From NCBI GenBank assembly GCA_016207475.1, contig JACQPM010000034.1, positions 1-11,757 of the forward strand: a stretch of DNA of 11,757 nt, read 5' to 3'. The translations under genes were made by a program, and so were the position numbers. This document shows positions 5,426 to 11,757 of the stretch, one piece after another. The first letter of the stretch is position 1. Each line of letters opens with the position of its first letter. Below the pieces are notes generated by a model. The model made no database searches, was not told the origin of the DNA, and saw nothing but the letters and a program-made list of their open reading frames with translations. This DNA comes from Methanobacteriota archaeon (GTDB taxonomy: Archaea > Hydrothermarchaeota > Hydrothermarchaeia > Hydrothermarchaeales > JACQPM01).

Positions 5426-6625
5426 ATGGGCGAGATAGTGGTGGTGGGGGATGTCCACGAGGGGATGAACTTCCCGTACAATATAGATCCCGAGACAGGG
5501 CTCTCGGCGAGGGCCCTGGACATCCATAAAAACCTGAGACGGGTTGCGGAATACGCCCTGGAGTCCAGAGCCAGTCTCTTCGTGATCGTGGGGGACCTCT
5601 TCGACAGGACCCACGTCAGCCCCATCTCCAGGGAACTTGTCCGGCGTGATGTGATAGAACCCCTAGGAGAGGCAGGGGTGGAGGTCTGGATCCTGGCAGG
5701 GAACCACGACCAGCCCCACAACTCGGGGAGGGGGACGTCCCTGGAGGACTTCAGGGGATATCCCCACGTGAAGGTCTTCAGGAAGCCAGCCGTCCAAGGC
5801 CTGGAGATAGACGGGATCCGAGTGGAGTGCATCCTCTTGCCTTACATGCACCCCGAGCAGATAGCAGCCCTGGTGAAGGAGAAGGAGGGCAGGGAGATAC
5901 CGCAGGAGCAGCTCTTTGTCATGGGGCAGAAGATACTCCAGTCCTGGCTCGAGAAGAAGGCATCTGGTACCAAGGCAGACCTCAAGCTCCTCTTCGCCCA
6001 CTACTACCTCGAAGGGGCCCGGTTGAGGGAAGGGGCCTACCCGGAGGTCCTGCCTGGGGAGTTCTCCTTGAGGAAAGAGATGATCCCGGAGGCCCTCGAT
6101 CTGGCGGTCTTCGGCCACGTCCACATCCACCAGGTGGTGGGCAGGAAAGGAAAGGCCGAGATCGTCTACACCGGTTCCGTGGAGCGCCTCGACTGGGGGG
6201 AGAGGGGGGACAGGAAAGGTTTCATGACCATAGACCCGGCCTCCAAGGCCTGGCGTTTCGTCGAGCTCCCCTGCCGGGAGATGCTCAGGATCGAGGTGGA
6301 GATAGGCCCCGGGGAGGACCCCACGGAGAGGATCCTCGAAGCGATACCGGCTGTGGATGGGGCTTTGGTCAGGCTGGAAGTGGGGCTCAGTGAGGGGCAG
6401 AGGGAGCGGGTTGAGGACCGGCAGATAATGGAGCGGCTGAAGGGGGCCTTCCACTACGCGGTCTCCTGGCATGAGAGGTCGATGGCCAAGAAGGGTATAG
6501 CCAACTTCACCATGGACCCTTTCTCCCTCTTCCATGGTTTCGTCGAGTTGAACTATCCGGATCACCCGAGGCGGGAAGAGCTACTGGAGAAGGGAAGGGC
6601 GATCCTGCGGGAGGTCGTGGGGTGA
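5426..6625 (+). CDS. mre11: DNA double-strand break repair nuclease Mre11
   Basis: 399 residues. Mre11 is the manganese-dependent 3'-5' exonuclease and endonuclease of the Mre11-Rad50 complex. The calcineurin-like phosphoesterase motifs are all present: VVVGDVHEG (D9, H11), VGDLFDRTH (D57, D60), ILAGNHDQPH (N93, H94, D95), LLFAHYYLEG (H192) and VFGHVHIHQ (H231, H233). Residues 280-399 form the capping domain that contacts DNA and Rad50. The length is that of archaeal Mre11. A GTG at 5417 would add three residues; ATG 5426 follows the ribosome binding site GAGGTGG. The stop overlaps the rad50 start by four bases (GTGA), so translation is coupled. It is the first gene of the mre11-rad50-nurA-herA operon. 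Confidence 0.94.
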   Translation: MGEIVVVGDVHEGMNFPYNIDPETGLSARALDIHKNLRRVAEYALESRASLFVIVGDLFDRTHVSPISRELVRRDVIEPLGEAGVEVWILAGNHDQPHNSGRGTSLEDFRGYPHVKVFRKPAVQGLEIDGIRVECILLPYMHPEQIAALVKEKEGREIPQEQLFVMGQKILQSWLEKKASGTKADLKLLFAHYYLEGARLREGAYPEVLPGEFSLRKEMIPEALDLAVFGHVHIHQVVGRKGKAEIVYTGSVERLDWGERGDRKGFMTIDPASKAWRFVELPCREMLRIEVEIGPGEDPTERILEAIPAVDGALVRLEVGLSEGQRERVEDRQIMERLKGAFHYAVSWHERSMAKKGIANFTMDPFSLFHGFVELNYPDHPRREELLEKGRAILREVVG

Positions 6626-8976
6626 CGGAAGGCTTTGAGATCGTGAAGCTGGAGATGAAGGGCTTCATGCGGTACCTGGACAAGGAGCAGGTCACCTTCC
6701 CGCAGAAGTTCACGGTCATAACAGGGAAGACGGGGGCAGGGAAGACAACCATCCTCGATGCCATAACCTTCGCCATCTACCGGCAGACCTCCAGGACTGA
6801 TGTGGGGATGAAGGTCGAGGATGTATGCAGGCCAGGCGGCTATGTGAAGGTCGTCTTCACCCAGGGCGGGGAGGAGTACGAAGTCGTGCGGGGGCTCACC
6901 AGGGCCAGCAAGCCTTACATCCAGCTGCGGAAGGGAAGAGAGAGGGTCCAGGGGAAGATACCGGAGCTGGACAGCAAGATCCAGGAGATCGTGGGCCTCG
7001 ACTACGTGGGGTTCAGGAACTCCACCTTCGTCAGGCAGGAGGAGATGAAGGAGCTGGGGGCGGTGAGAGGGTCCGAGAGGCTGGAGATCTTCCAGAAGCT
7101 CTTCCGGCTGGAGACCTTCGAAAGGGCCCAGAAGAAGGCGGAAGAGCAGCTGCGTCAGATGGAGCTGAGAGTCGTAAGCGGCGAAGAGGGATTGAAGTGG
7201 GAGATCGCGTGGCGGGATGAGCTGAGGGCGTCAATACCGAAGAAGAGAGAAGAGATAAGAGAGCACGAAAGAGAAGTCTCTAAGAGGGATGGGGAGAGCG
7301 CCGTGCTGAATAGAGCGCTTGAGGAGAAGGAGAGGGAATTCAAGGTCCTCCAGGCCGCCCACGAGGATTATCTGCGGGCCAGCCAGACTGCCAGGGAGAG
7401 CGCAATAGCGGTCGAGATCGCAAAGAAGAAGCTCCTCGAAGCCCAGGAGAAGCAGAAGAGCGCCGAAGGCCTCAAGGAGCGGATAAGGCATCTCCAGGAA
7501 GAGATGAGGGAGTACGAAAGGGCAGAGAAGGAGAAGGCGCTGCTGGAAGCCCTTAAAAACAGGCATGAGGCCCTCCAACTGGAGGCGCGGCTTGCCGAGA
7601 AGAGGAGGCAGGGGATCGAGAGGGACCGTGAGGAAGATAGAAAGCGGGCCCTGAGGCAGATCGAGACCCTCGATGGTCGGATAAAGGGGCTCAAGACCGA
7701 CTTGAATCGCGACGAGGCCTTCGATCTGTTACGACTGGAGGGCGTCCTCTCGGAGCGCATCCAGCGTATAGGAAAGGAGCTCCAGTGGCTCTCAAGGAAC
7801 AAGGCCCTCGTGACGGCGCTGGGCAGGGAGCGGGAGGACTCTGCGGCGGAGCTCACCGAAGTCTCCACCAAGGCCAGGGGGATAAATGTGGATTCCTTCG
7901 TGCTCTCCGAGATCCAGAACCAGTTGAAGGAGCAGCAGAAAGAGCTTGGGGAGAAGGAAGCCAGATATCAAAAAGAGATCCGAGAGGCTGACCAGGAGCT
8001 TGCAGAGATCCAGGACCGGATAATGGTCCTGGGCTTCGACGAGGAGAAGTTCGCCATCGTCGCTGGGAAAGCAGCCTCTCTTGAGGGCAAGAAGGGGGAG
8101 CTGGAGGGCCTACGCTCTAAACTCGAGGAGGTGGGCGATGCCTCGGAACTCGTAGAGGAGCTTGCTCAGCAGCTCCGGGGGCACAAGAGACGGTCGGCAG
8201 AGCTATCGGCCCAGGTGAGGGCCCTCGCGGCAGTGGAGGGGAAGTACGCCGCTGCCAGAGGTCAGATAGATGCCCTGAGAGAAGACTACAATGCTACCGG
8301 GAGAAAGATCTCTGAGATGCGTGGCAGGAAAACGGCGCTGGAAAGGTCCTTGCTGGAAGAAGAGACCAGGTTGCGGTCCCTTGAAGAGAAGATCGCGAAA
8401 GCCGCAGAGGAGATGAGGTCCCTCAGGGAAGAGACGGAGGTGCTGGCGATCCTGAAGAACAGCATCTTCCACAAGAAAGGCATCGTCCTGTACGCCATCA
8501 ATCACCTTCTCCCCCATCTAGCCGTTGAGGCGTCAGAGAACCTATCGGACCTCACCGACGGCAGGTTCACCAAGGTCCGCCTCCTCCCCTACGAAGAGAA
8601 CAGCCGCTACGGCATAAGGATAGAGATAGAGGGAAAGGACGGCCTCTTCCATGACGTCCAGGAGTTCAGCGGCGGGGAGAAGACCCAGATAAACGCCGCC
8701 CTGCGATTCGCCATAGCCAAGGAGCTGGCCGGGATGCCCCAGGTGGGGAGGAGCTACGGGAGGATGAAGACCCTCTTCATCGATGAAGGGGACCTGGGCT
8801 CCCTTGATACCGAGGTGAGCCGGGAGCTCTTTGTGAGGAAGCTCTTCGACATGGGTAGGTTCTTCGAAAAGGTGGTCCTCATAACCCACCTGACCGAGGT
8901 GGCCGAGAGATTCCCTGGGAAGATCAGGGTGATCGCCACGGAGGATGGAAGGTCCAGGCTAGAGGCGGCGGTCTGA
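6622..8976 (+). CDS. rad50: Rad50-like SMC-type ATPase without a zinc hook
   Basis: 784 residues. Rad50 dimerises with ATP, clamps DNA and controls Mre11. The ATPase motifs are complete: Walker A TGKTGAGKTT (34-43), Q-loop FVRQEE (Q139), signature EFSGGEKTQ (681-689), Walker B TLFIDEGD (717-724), D-loop GSLDTE (726-731) and H-loop LITHLTE (H756). Residues about 150-610 are coiled coil rich in E, K, R and L, broken near 360-430. The CxxC of the zinc hook that should sit at that break is absent, and C69 is the only cysteine in the protein. The length is about 100 residues below typical archaeal Rad50. The GTG start at 6622 overlaps the mre11 stop, with GGGAGGT upstream (6609-6615). The stop overlaps the nurA ATG (TGATG). 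The missing hook does not look like a frameshift, as the frame and heptads continue without a break. Confidence 0.9.
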   Translation: MTEGFEIVKLEMKGFMRYLDKEQVTFPQKFTVITGKTGAGKTTILDAITFAIYRQTSRTDVGMKVEDVCRPGGYVKVVFTQGGEEYEVVRGLTRASKPYIQLRKGRERVQGKIPELDSKIQEIVGLDYVGFRNSTFVRQEEMKELGAVRGSERLEIFQKLFRLETFERAQKKAEEQLRQMELRVVSGEEGLKWEIAWRDELRASIPKKREEIREHEREVSKRDGESAVLNRALEEKEREFKVLQAAHEDYLRASQTARESAIAVEIAKKKLLEAQEKQKSAEGLKERIRHLQEEMREYERAEKEKALLEALKNRHEALQLEARLAEKRRQGIERDREEDRKRALRQIETLDGRIKGLKTDLNRDEAFDLLRLEGVLSERIQRIGKELQWLSRNKALVTALGREREDSAAELTEVSTKARGINVDSFVLSEIQNQLKEQQKELGEKEARYQKEIREADQELAEIQDRIMVLGFDEEKFAIVAGKAASLEGKKGELEGLRSKLEEVGDASELVEELAQQLRGHKRRSAELSAQVRALAAVEGKYAAARGQIDALREDYNATGRKISEMRGRKTALERSLLEEETRLRSLEEKIAKAAEEMRSLREETEVLAILKNSIFHKKGIVLYAINHLLPHLAVEASENLSDLTDGRFTKVRLLPYEENSRYGIRIEIEGKDGLFHDVQEFSGGEKTQINAALRFAIAKELAGMPQVGRSYGRMKTLFIDEGDLGSLDTEVSRELFVRKLFDMGRFFEKVVLITHLTEVAERFPGKIRVIATEDGRSRLEAAV

Positions 8977-9986
8977 TGGACATACTTGGAGGACTGGAGG
9001 TGCTGGGGAAGTACAAGAGACTCGGGGAGGAGGTGGGAAGAGGTCGGTTGGAGGAGGTCTCCAGATCTATCAAACCCTTCGAGTACCCCGAAGGTACCAG
9101 AGACCTCGTAGCCATAGACGGCTCCCACACCTTCGTCCTCCATCTGGCAGGCCTCTGGCTGGCCCTCATCAGGGTCGGGGCCCTCCACTACGAGTTCCGG
9201 GGCGATTATAGGATGAGGGAGCTCTATTCCGAGGAGAGCATGGCGGCCGTATCTCTCCACGAGGAGTTCGTCAAGGAGCAGGACGGGCTCTACAGGGCGA
9301 TCCTGGAGAGGGGCAAGAGGCAGGGGAATCTGCATACCTACATGGTGGGCGAGTTCCGGCGGCTGGCGGAGCTCAGGATGGCAGGGCGCCTGGCGGAGAA
9401 GCTCTCCGACACCATCATAGCCCTCGATGGGCCCCTGGCGACGCCCCCCTTGGAGGAGTTCTCAAGCACGATGGAGGGTGCCATGGAGGCCTGCCGAAAG
9501 AACGGGAATACGCTGGTGGGGGTCTCGAAGGACTCCAATACCCACTCCTTGGACTCCCTCTTCAGCGACGGGGAGCTCTTGGCGAGGTTGGAGAACGGAG
9601 AAGGGCTCTTCTATCTTCCGGTGACCCCCAAGAAGGCAGAGCCCCTCTGCCTCCACGGCGAGGTCTATTTCGCCAGGCTCTATCCTGGCGCAAAGAGATG
9701 GTTCAGGGTGGATATAGGCGTCCCAAGGGGCGAACCAGAGGGCGTCTTTCCCCAGCTGGCCTCCTACGCCCGCTCGGCCCTCTGCCCTGGTTATCCATAC
9801 CCACTCCTGGAGGCCCACAGGTACGCGGTGGAAGTGAGGCGGATGGAGGAGGTCTACGACCGAATCCTCACGGACCTCGGGCCCAGGTACGGCATAACTC
9901 CCGAGGAGATCTTGCGGGGGAGGACCGATGCAGAAGGAGGTTCCAAGGCCCTCTTCCACAGGGACCTGGATCTCCTATCGAGGTGA
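8976..9986 (+). CDS. nurA: 5'-3' nuclease NurA (canonical copy)
   Basis: 336 residues, the usual size. NurA digests the 5' strand at DNA ends together with HerA. Motifs: LVAIDGSHTF (D48), a glutamate helix at 126-132, TIIALDGPLATPP (D151), VGVSKDSNTHSL (K185), FRVDIG (D246), and C-terminal GYPYPLLEAHRY. In the last, Y273 and H281 are eight residues apart, matching the spacing of the catalytic Tyr and His I recall for Sulfolobus NurA. It starts with an ATG inside the rad50 stop (TGATG), so it is translationally coupled. Its end lies 4 bases before the herA ATG, and its last codons carry the herA ribosome binding site. All expected active-site residues are visible, unlike in the NurA-like protein at 318. 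Confidence 0.9.
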   Translation: MDILGGLEVLGKYKRLGEEVGRGRLEEVSRSIKPFEYPEGTRDLVAIDGSHTFVLHLAGLWLALIRVGALHYEFRGDYRMRELYSEESMAAVSLHEEFVKEQDGLYRAILERGKRQGNLHTYMVGEFRRLAELRMAGRLAEKLSDTIIALDGPLATPPLEEFSSTMEGAMEACRKNGNTLVGVSKDSNTHSLDSLFSDGELLARLENGEGLFYLPVTPKKAEPLCLHGEVYFARLYPGAKRWFRVDIGVPRGEPEGVFPQLASYARSALCPGYPYPLLEAHRYAVEVRRMEEVYDRILTDLGPRYGITPEEILRGRTDAEGGSKALFHRDLDLLSR

Positions 9987-9988
9987 TG
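9980..9988 (+). promoter_or_regulatory. Ribosome binding site that sets the herA start
   Basis: GAGGTGATG overlaps the nurA stop (TGA 9984-9986) and lies directly before ATG 9991. A longer in-frame start at 9928 is rejected because it lies inside nurA with no ribosome binding site, and because canonical HerA begins with MKIGEV-like sequence. Confidence 0.7.
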
Positions 9989-9990
9989 AC

Positions 9991-11523
9991 ATGAAGATAG
10001 GCGAGGTGATATCGGCTTCGGTCCTCTCCGGGATAGAGGTCAAGCTGGGACTGGAGAGCCCCGAGGGGCTGAAGGTGGGCTACCCCATCATAGTGGAGGG
10101 TGCGAGCTACAGCTTCTACTGCATAGTCCAGGACGTCTATATCCCCAGGTCCGAAGTGATAGATCGGATCGCTGGCTCCAGGGCTGGAGAGGCCCTCATC
10201 CCCCTGGCCGGGCACGAGGGCGTGGAGGGGAGGCTCTTCTCACCCAGGGCAAGGCTCAAGCCGGTCCAGCTCATCGATCGGGATGGACAACTGGGGGAGC
10301 CCGAGACGATACCTCATTACCTCGCCCCCGTCAGGCTGGCGGAGACGGTGGACGTGGAGAAGATCTACACCCCGGCCCCCACCTCCCTCCCCATAGGCAA
10401 CCTGAGGGGGCTCAAGGACTTTCCCATCCCCCTGGACTTCAAAAGGCTGGTCGAGAAGCCCTTCGCCCTCTTCGGTAGGACCGGGATGGGGAAGAGCATC
10501 CTTTCGAAGATCGTCTGCTGCGGCATCCTGGGGCGAGGGGTGGCCTCGGTCCTGATCTTCGACATGCACCAGGAGTACGGGATGTTCTCCAGGACCGACA
10601 ACTCCCCGGGGCTGAAGTACTTCTTCCCCGAGGGGGTGGAGGTCTTCACCCTGGACCCCGGGGGCAACAGGGAGGCGAAGCCCTTCCTGATAGACCCCAG
10701 GGAGATAACGCCGGCCGATATCATCGTGGCCTTCCAGGATGTCACTCCCCAGATGGTGGATGCCCTCTACGCCGTCCAGAGGAGGAAGGGTGCCAGGGAT
10801 CTGCCGTCGGCCATAAGGGAGGCGACGCCCGAGGAGTACGAGGGGAAGGTCCACGGCGGCGCTTTACAGGCACTCCAGCGCAGGGTGGAACGCTTCGGGC
10901 GCCTCGGCTTCGTCCAGGGCACTACAGCCGGAGACGCCTTCCACCAGATGGTCGGCCTGATAAGGGCGGGTAGGTCCATCGTCCTGGACTTCGGGAGGTA
11001 CGGCCATGAGACCATGGCATATCTCTTTGTGGCCAATCTCCTGGCCAGGCGGCTCTACGAGCTCTACACCGAAGGGAAGGAGGACTATCCCCGCCTGGTG
11101 GTCTTCCTGGAGGAGGCCCACAAGTTCCTGGACCCCAGGGTGGCCCCCTATACCATCTTCGACCGATTGGCGAGGGAGACCAGGAAGTTCAACCTCATCC
11201 TCGGCCTCGTGGATCAGAGACCCTCACGGATCGACGAGGAGGTTAGGTCTCAGGTCGCCAACAGGCTCCTCCTCTCCTTGAAGGATCCCGCGGATGTTGC
11301 CTCTGCCCTGGCAGGCATACCGGACAGGGCCGTCTGGGAGGGCGTCCTCTCTTCCATCCCCCCCAGATCGGCGCTGGTGGTGGGGGACGCCATCAGGGTC
11401 CCGACGGTGGTAGAGATCATGGAGTACGGGACCAAGCGGATGAGGGATGCCCTGGGGAAGGAGGGGCTGGACGGCGCTGAGATGGAGGAGATCTCCAGGA
11501 GAGCGGAGAAGCTCTTCGAGTGA
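9991..11523 (+). CDS. herA: DNA double-strand break repair helicase HerA (canonical copy)
   Basis: 510 residues, the normal length. HerA is a hexameric bidirectional DNA translocase of the FtsK/VirB4 type that stimulates NurA in end resection. The N-terminal HAS barrel is at about 1-125 (MKIGEVISASVLSGIEVKLG). Walker A is LFGRTGMGKSI (160-170), canonical; the next strand is VLIFDMHQEYG (187-197). A helical insertion follows at 240-320 (DALYAVQRR). Walker B is RLVVFLEEAHKFL (368-380; E374, E375). LARETRKFN (393-401) carries the arginine finger region, and LVDQRPSRID (406-415) the sensor. The tail EEISRRAEKLF (500-509) is helical. It is the last gene of the operon. Its stop is 4 bases from the end of a convergent 26-codon gene. 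Confidence 0.95.
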   Translation: MKIGEVISASVLSGIEVKLGLESPEGLKVGYPIIVEGASYSFYCIVQDVYIPRSEVIDRIAGSRAGEALIPLAGHEGVEGRLFSPRARLKPVQLIDRDGQLGEPETIPHYLAPVRLAETVDVEKIYTPAPTSLPIGNLRGLKDFPIPLDFKRLVEKPFALFGRTGMGKSILSKIVCCGILGRGVASVLIFDMHQEYGMFSRTDNSPGLKYFFPEGVEVFTLDPGGNREAKPFLIDPREITPADIIVAFQDVTPQMVDALYAVQRRKGARDLPSAIREATPEEYEGKVHGGALQALQRRVERFGRLGFVQGTTAGDAFHQMVGLIRAGRSIVLDFGRYGHETMAYLFVANLLARRLYELYTEGKEDYPRLVVFLEEAHKFLDPRVAPYTIFDRLARETRKFNLILGLVDQRPSRIDEEVRSQVANRLLLSLKDPADVASALAGIPDRAVWEGVLSSIPPRSALVVGDAIRVPTVVEIMEYGTKRMRDALGKEGLDGAEMEEISRRAEKLFE

Positions 11524-11527
11524 TGCG

Positions 11528-11608
11528 TCAGAGGCCTTTGAGAAGATAAAAGATGGCCGTTGCAAGGGATACGACCAGGATGACCATCGTAGCCAGCGGT
11601 GCTCTCAT
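11528..11608 (-). CDS. 26-residue single-span membrane microprotein
   Basis: A minus-strand frame from ATG 11608 to TGA 11528. The peptide is one hydrophobic helix, MRAPLATMVILVVSLATAI followed by FYLLKGL, with R2 and K24 flanking the membrane span. GGAGG (11612-11616) lies 3 bases before the ATG. A TATA box at 11643-11651 predicts transcription from about 11621, giving a leader of about 12 bases that holds the ribosome binding site. The combination of promoter, ribosome binding site and a clean helix with charged ends makes a chance frame less likely, though 26 codons is short. It converges on herA with a 4-base gap. Function is unknown; a regulatory or accessory membrane peptide is possible. 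Confidence 0.5.
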   Translation of the reverse strand: MRAPLATMVILVVSLATAIFYLLKGL

Positions 11609-11642
11609 ACTCCTCCCTCTTATCAGTAGTTTTACAAAAAGC

Positions 11643-11651
11643 TATTTAAAT
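11643..11651 (-). promoter_or_regulatory. TATA box of the membrane microprotein gene
   Basis: Minus strand GATTTAAATAGC, centred about 26 bases before the predicted start near 11621. A second similar block (GCTATTTTAAAA, 11655-11666) lies beside it. Confidence 0.45.
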
Positions 11652-11656
11652 CTTGC

Positions 11657-11671
11657 TATTTTAAAAATAGA
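11657..11671. promoter_or_regulatory. AT-rich palindrome, possible TATA box for a rightward gene
   Basis: CTATTT, spacer TAA, AAATAG: a 6-base inverted repeat. On the plus strand it sits about 29 bases before ATG 11693, so it could direct a leaderless transcript. It also repeats the block used as the TATA box of the leftward microprotein, so the region may hold divergent promoters. Confidence 0.35.
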
Positions 11672-11692
11672 TAGTATTAAAATAAATAAAAG

Positions 11693-11757
11693 ATGGCGAG
11701 GAATCCCCTGGCCCCAAAAGGTATAGACGTACCTATACCTTCCGGACGTTTATGGCC
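11693..11757 (+). CDS. Possible start of a further gene, truncated by the right edge
   Basis: An ATG at 11693 opens a frame to the window end: 21 codons reading MARNPLAPKGIDVPIPSG and so on, with no stop. The AT-rich box at 11657-11671 is at promoter distance for a leaderless message; no Shine-Dalgarno is present. Codon use (GTA, CGT, TTA) is unlike the other genes here. The stretch also contains the 24-base dyad at 11718-11741, so it may be a regulatory region rather than coding. Too short to identify. Confidence 0.3.
   Translation, partial: MARNPLAPKGIDVPIPSGRLW
11718..11741. repeat. Perfect 9-base inverted repeat with 6-base spacer
   Basis: Arms AAGGTATAG (11718-11726) and CTATACCTT (11733-11741) around ACGTAC. 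The spacing suits a dimeric helix-turn-helix regulator binding successive turns, or a small hairpin. It lies downstream of the AT-rich promoter block near the right edge. Confidence 0.55.

Noticed and set aside
5663..6565. Minus-strand open frame (300 codons) opposite mre11
   Set aside because: The plus strand holds every Mre11 catalytic motif; the minus frame has no recognisable domain and no ribosome binding site.
9928..9990. Longer HerA start inside nurA
   Set aside because: The strong GAGGTGATG site directly precedes ATG 9991, and the added residues do not resemble a HAS barrel N-terminus.
11524..11757. CRISPR array or insertion-sequence end in the AT-rich tail
   Set aside because: The short repeated AT blocks and the single dyad do not recur at regular spacing. 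There is no transposase fragment or target duplication.

Overview
The window is archaeal chromosomal DNA. TATA boxes lie about 26 bases upstream of predicted transcription starts. Several genes appear leaderless, others have GGAGG/GAGGTG ribosome binding sites, the tRNA encodes no CCA, and the repair genes are the archaeal HerA-Mre11-Rad50-NurA set. Genes are GC-rich with heavy AGG, GAG and CTC codon use, and short AT-rich promoters separate them. A thermophilic or anaerobic archaeon fits the repair genes and the ferredoxin, but I cannot name the lineage.

Layout. 1-228 (-): 5' end of a membrane protein running off the left edge. 229-317: a divergent promoter region. 318-2887 (+): a two-gene operon of a diverged NurA-like nuclease and a diverged HerA-like ATPase. 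2884-3009 (-): an unlisted 41-residue zinc-ribbon gene whose stop codon interlocks with that of the HerA-like gene. 3122-3331 (+): a small two-cluster ferredoxin. 3350-4390 (-): a tandem DoxX-type membrane protein. 4500-4573 (+): tRNA-Thr(GGT). 4649-5359 (+): a lipoprotein. 5426-11523 (+): a tightly overlapping mre11-rad50-nurA-herA operon. 11528-11608 (-): an unlisted 26-residue single-span membrane peptide. From 11609 on: AT-rich promoters, a 24-base dyad and perhaps the start of another gene.

How the genes work together. The large operon encodes the archaeal DNA-end resection machine. Mre11-Rad50 recognises and opens double-strand breaks, and the HerA hexameric translocase with the NurA nuclease degrades the 5' strand. 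The most notable points are: (i) a second, very different NurA-HerA pair in the same window, with a non-standard Walker A in the ATPase and apparent loss of two C-terminal catalytic residues in the nuclease; (ii) a Rad50 with all ATPase motifs but no zinc-hook cysteines anywhere in its coiled coil; (iii) two very small genes with their own promoters and ribosome binding sites, each convergent with a herA gene. Whether the first pair is a repair paralogue or a defence or plasmid-control module cannot be settled from sequence alone.
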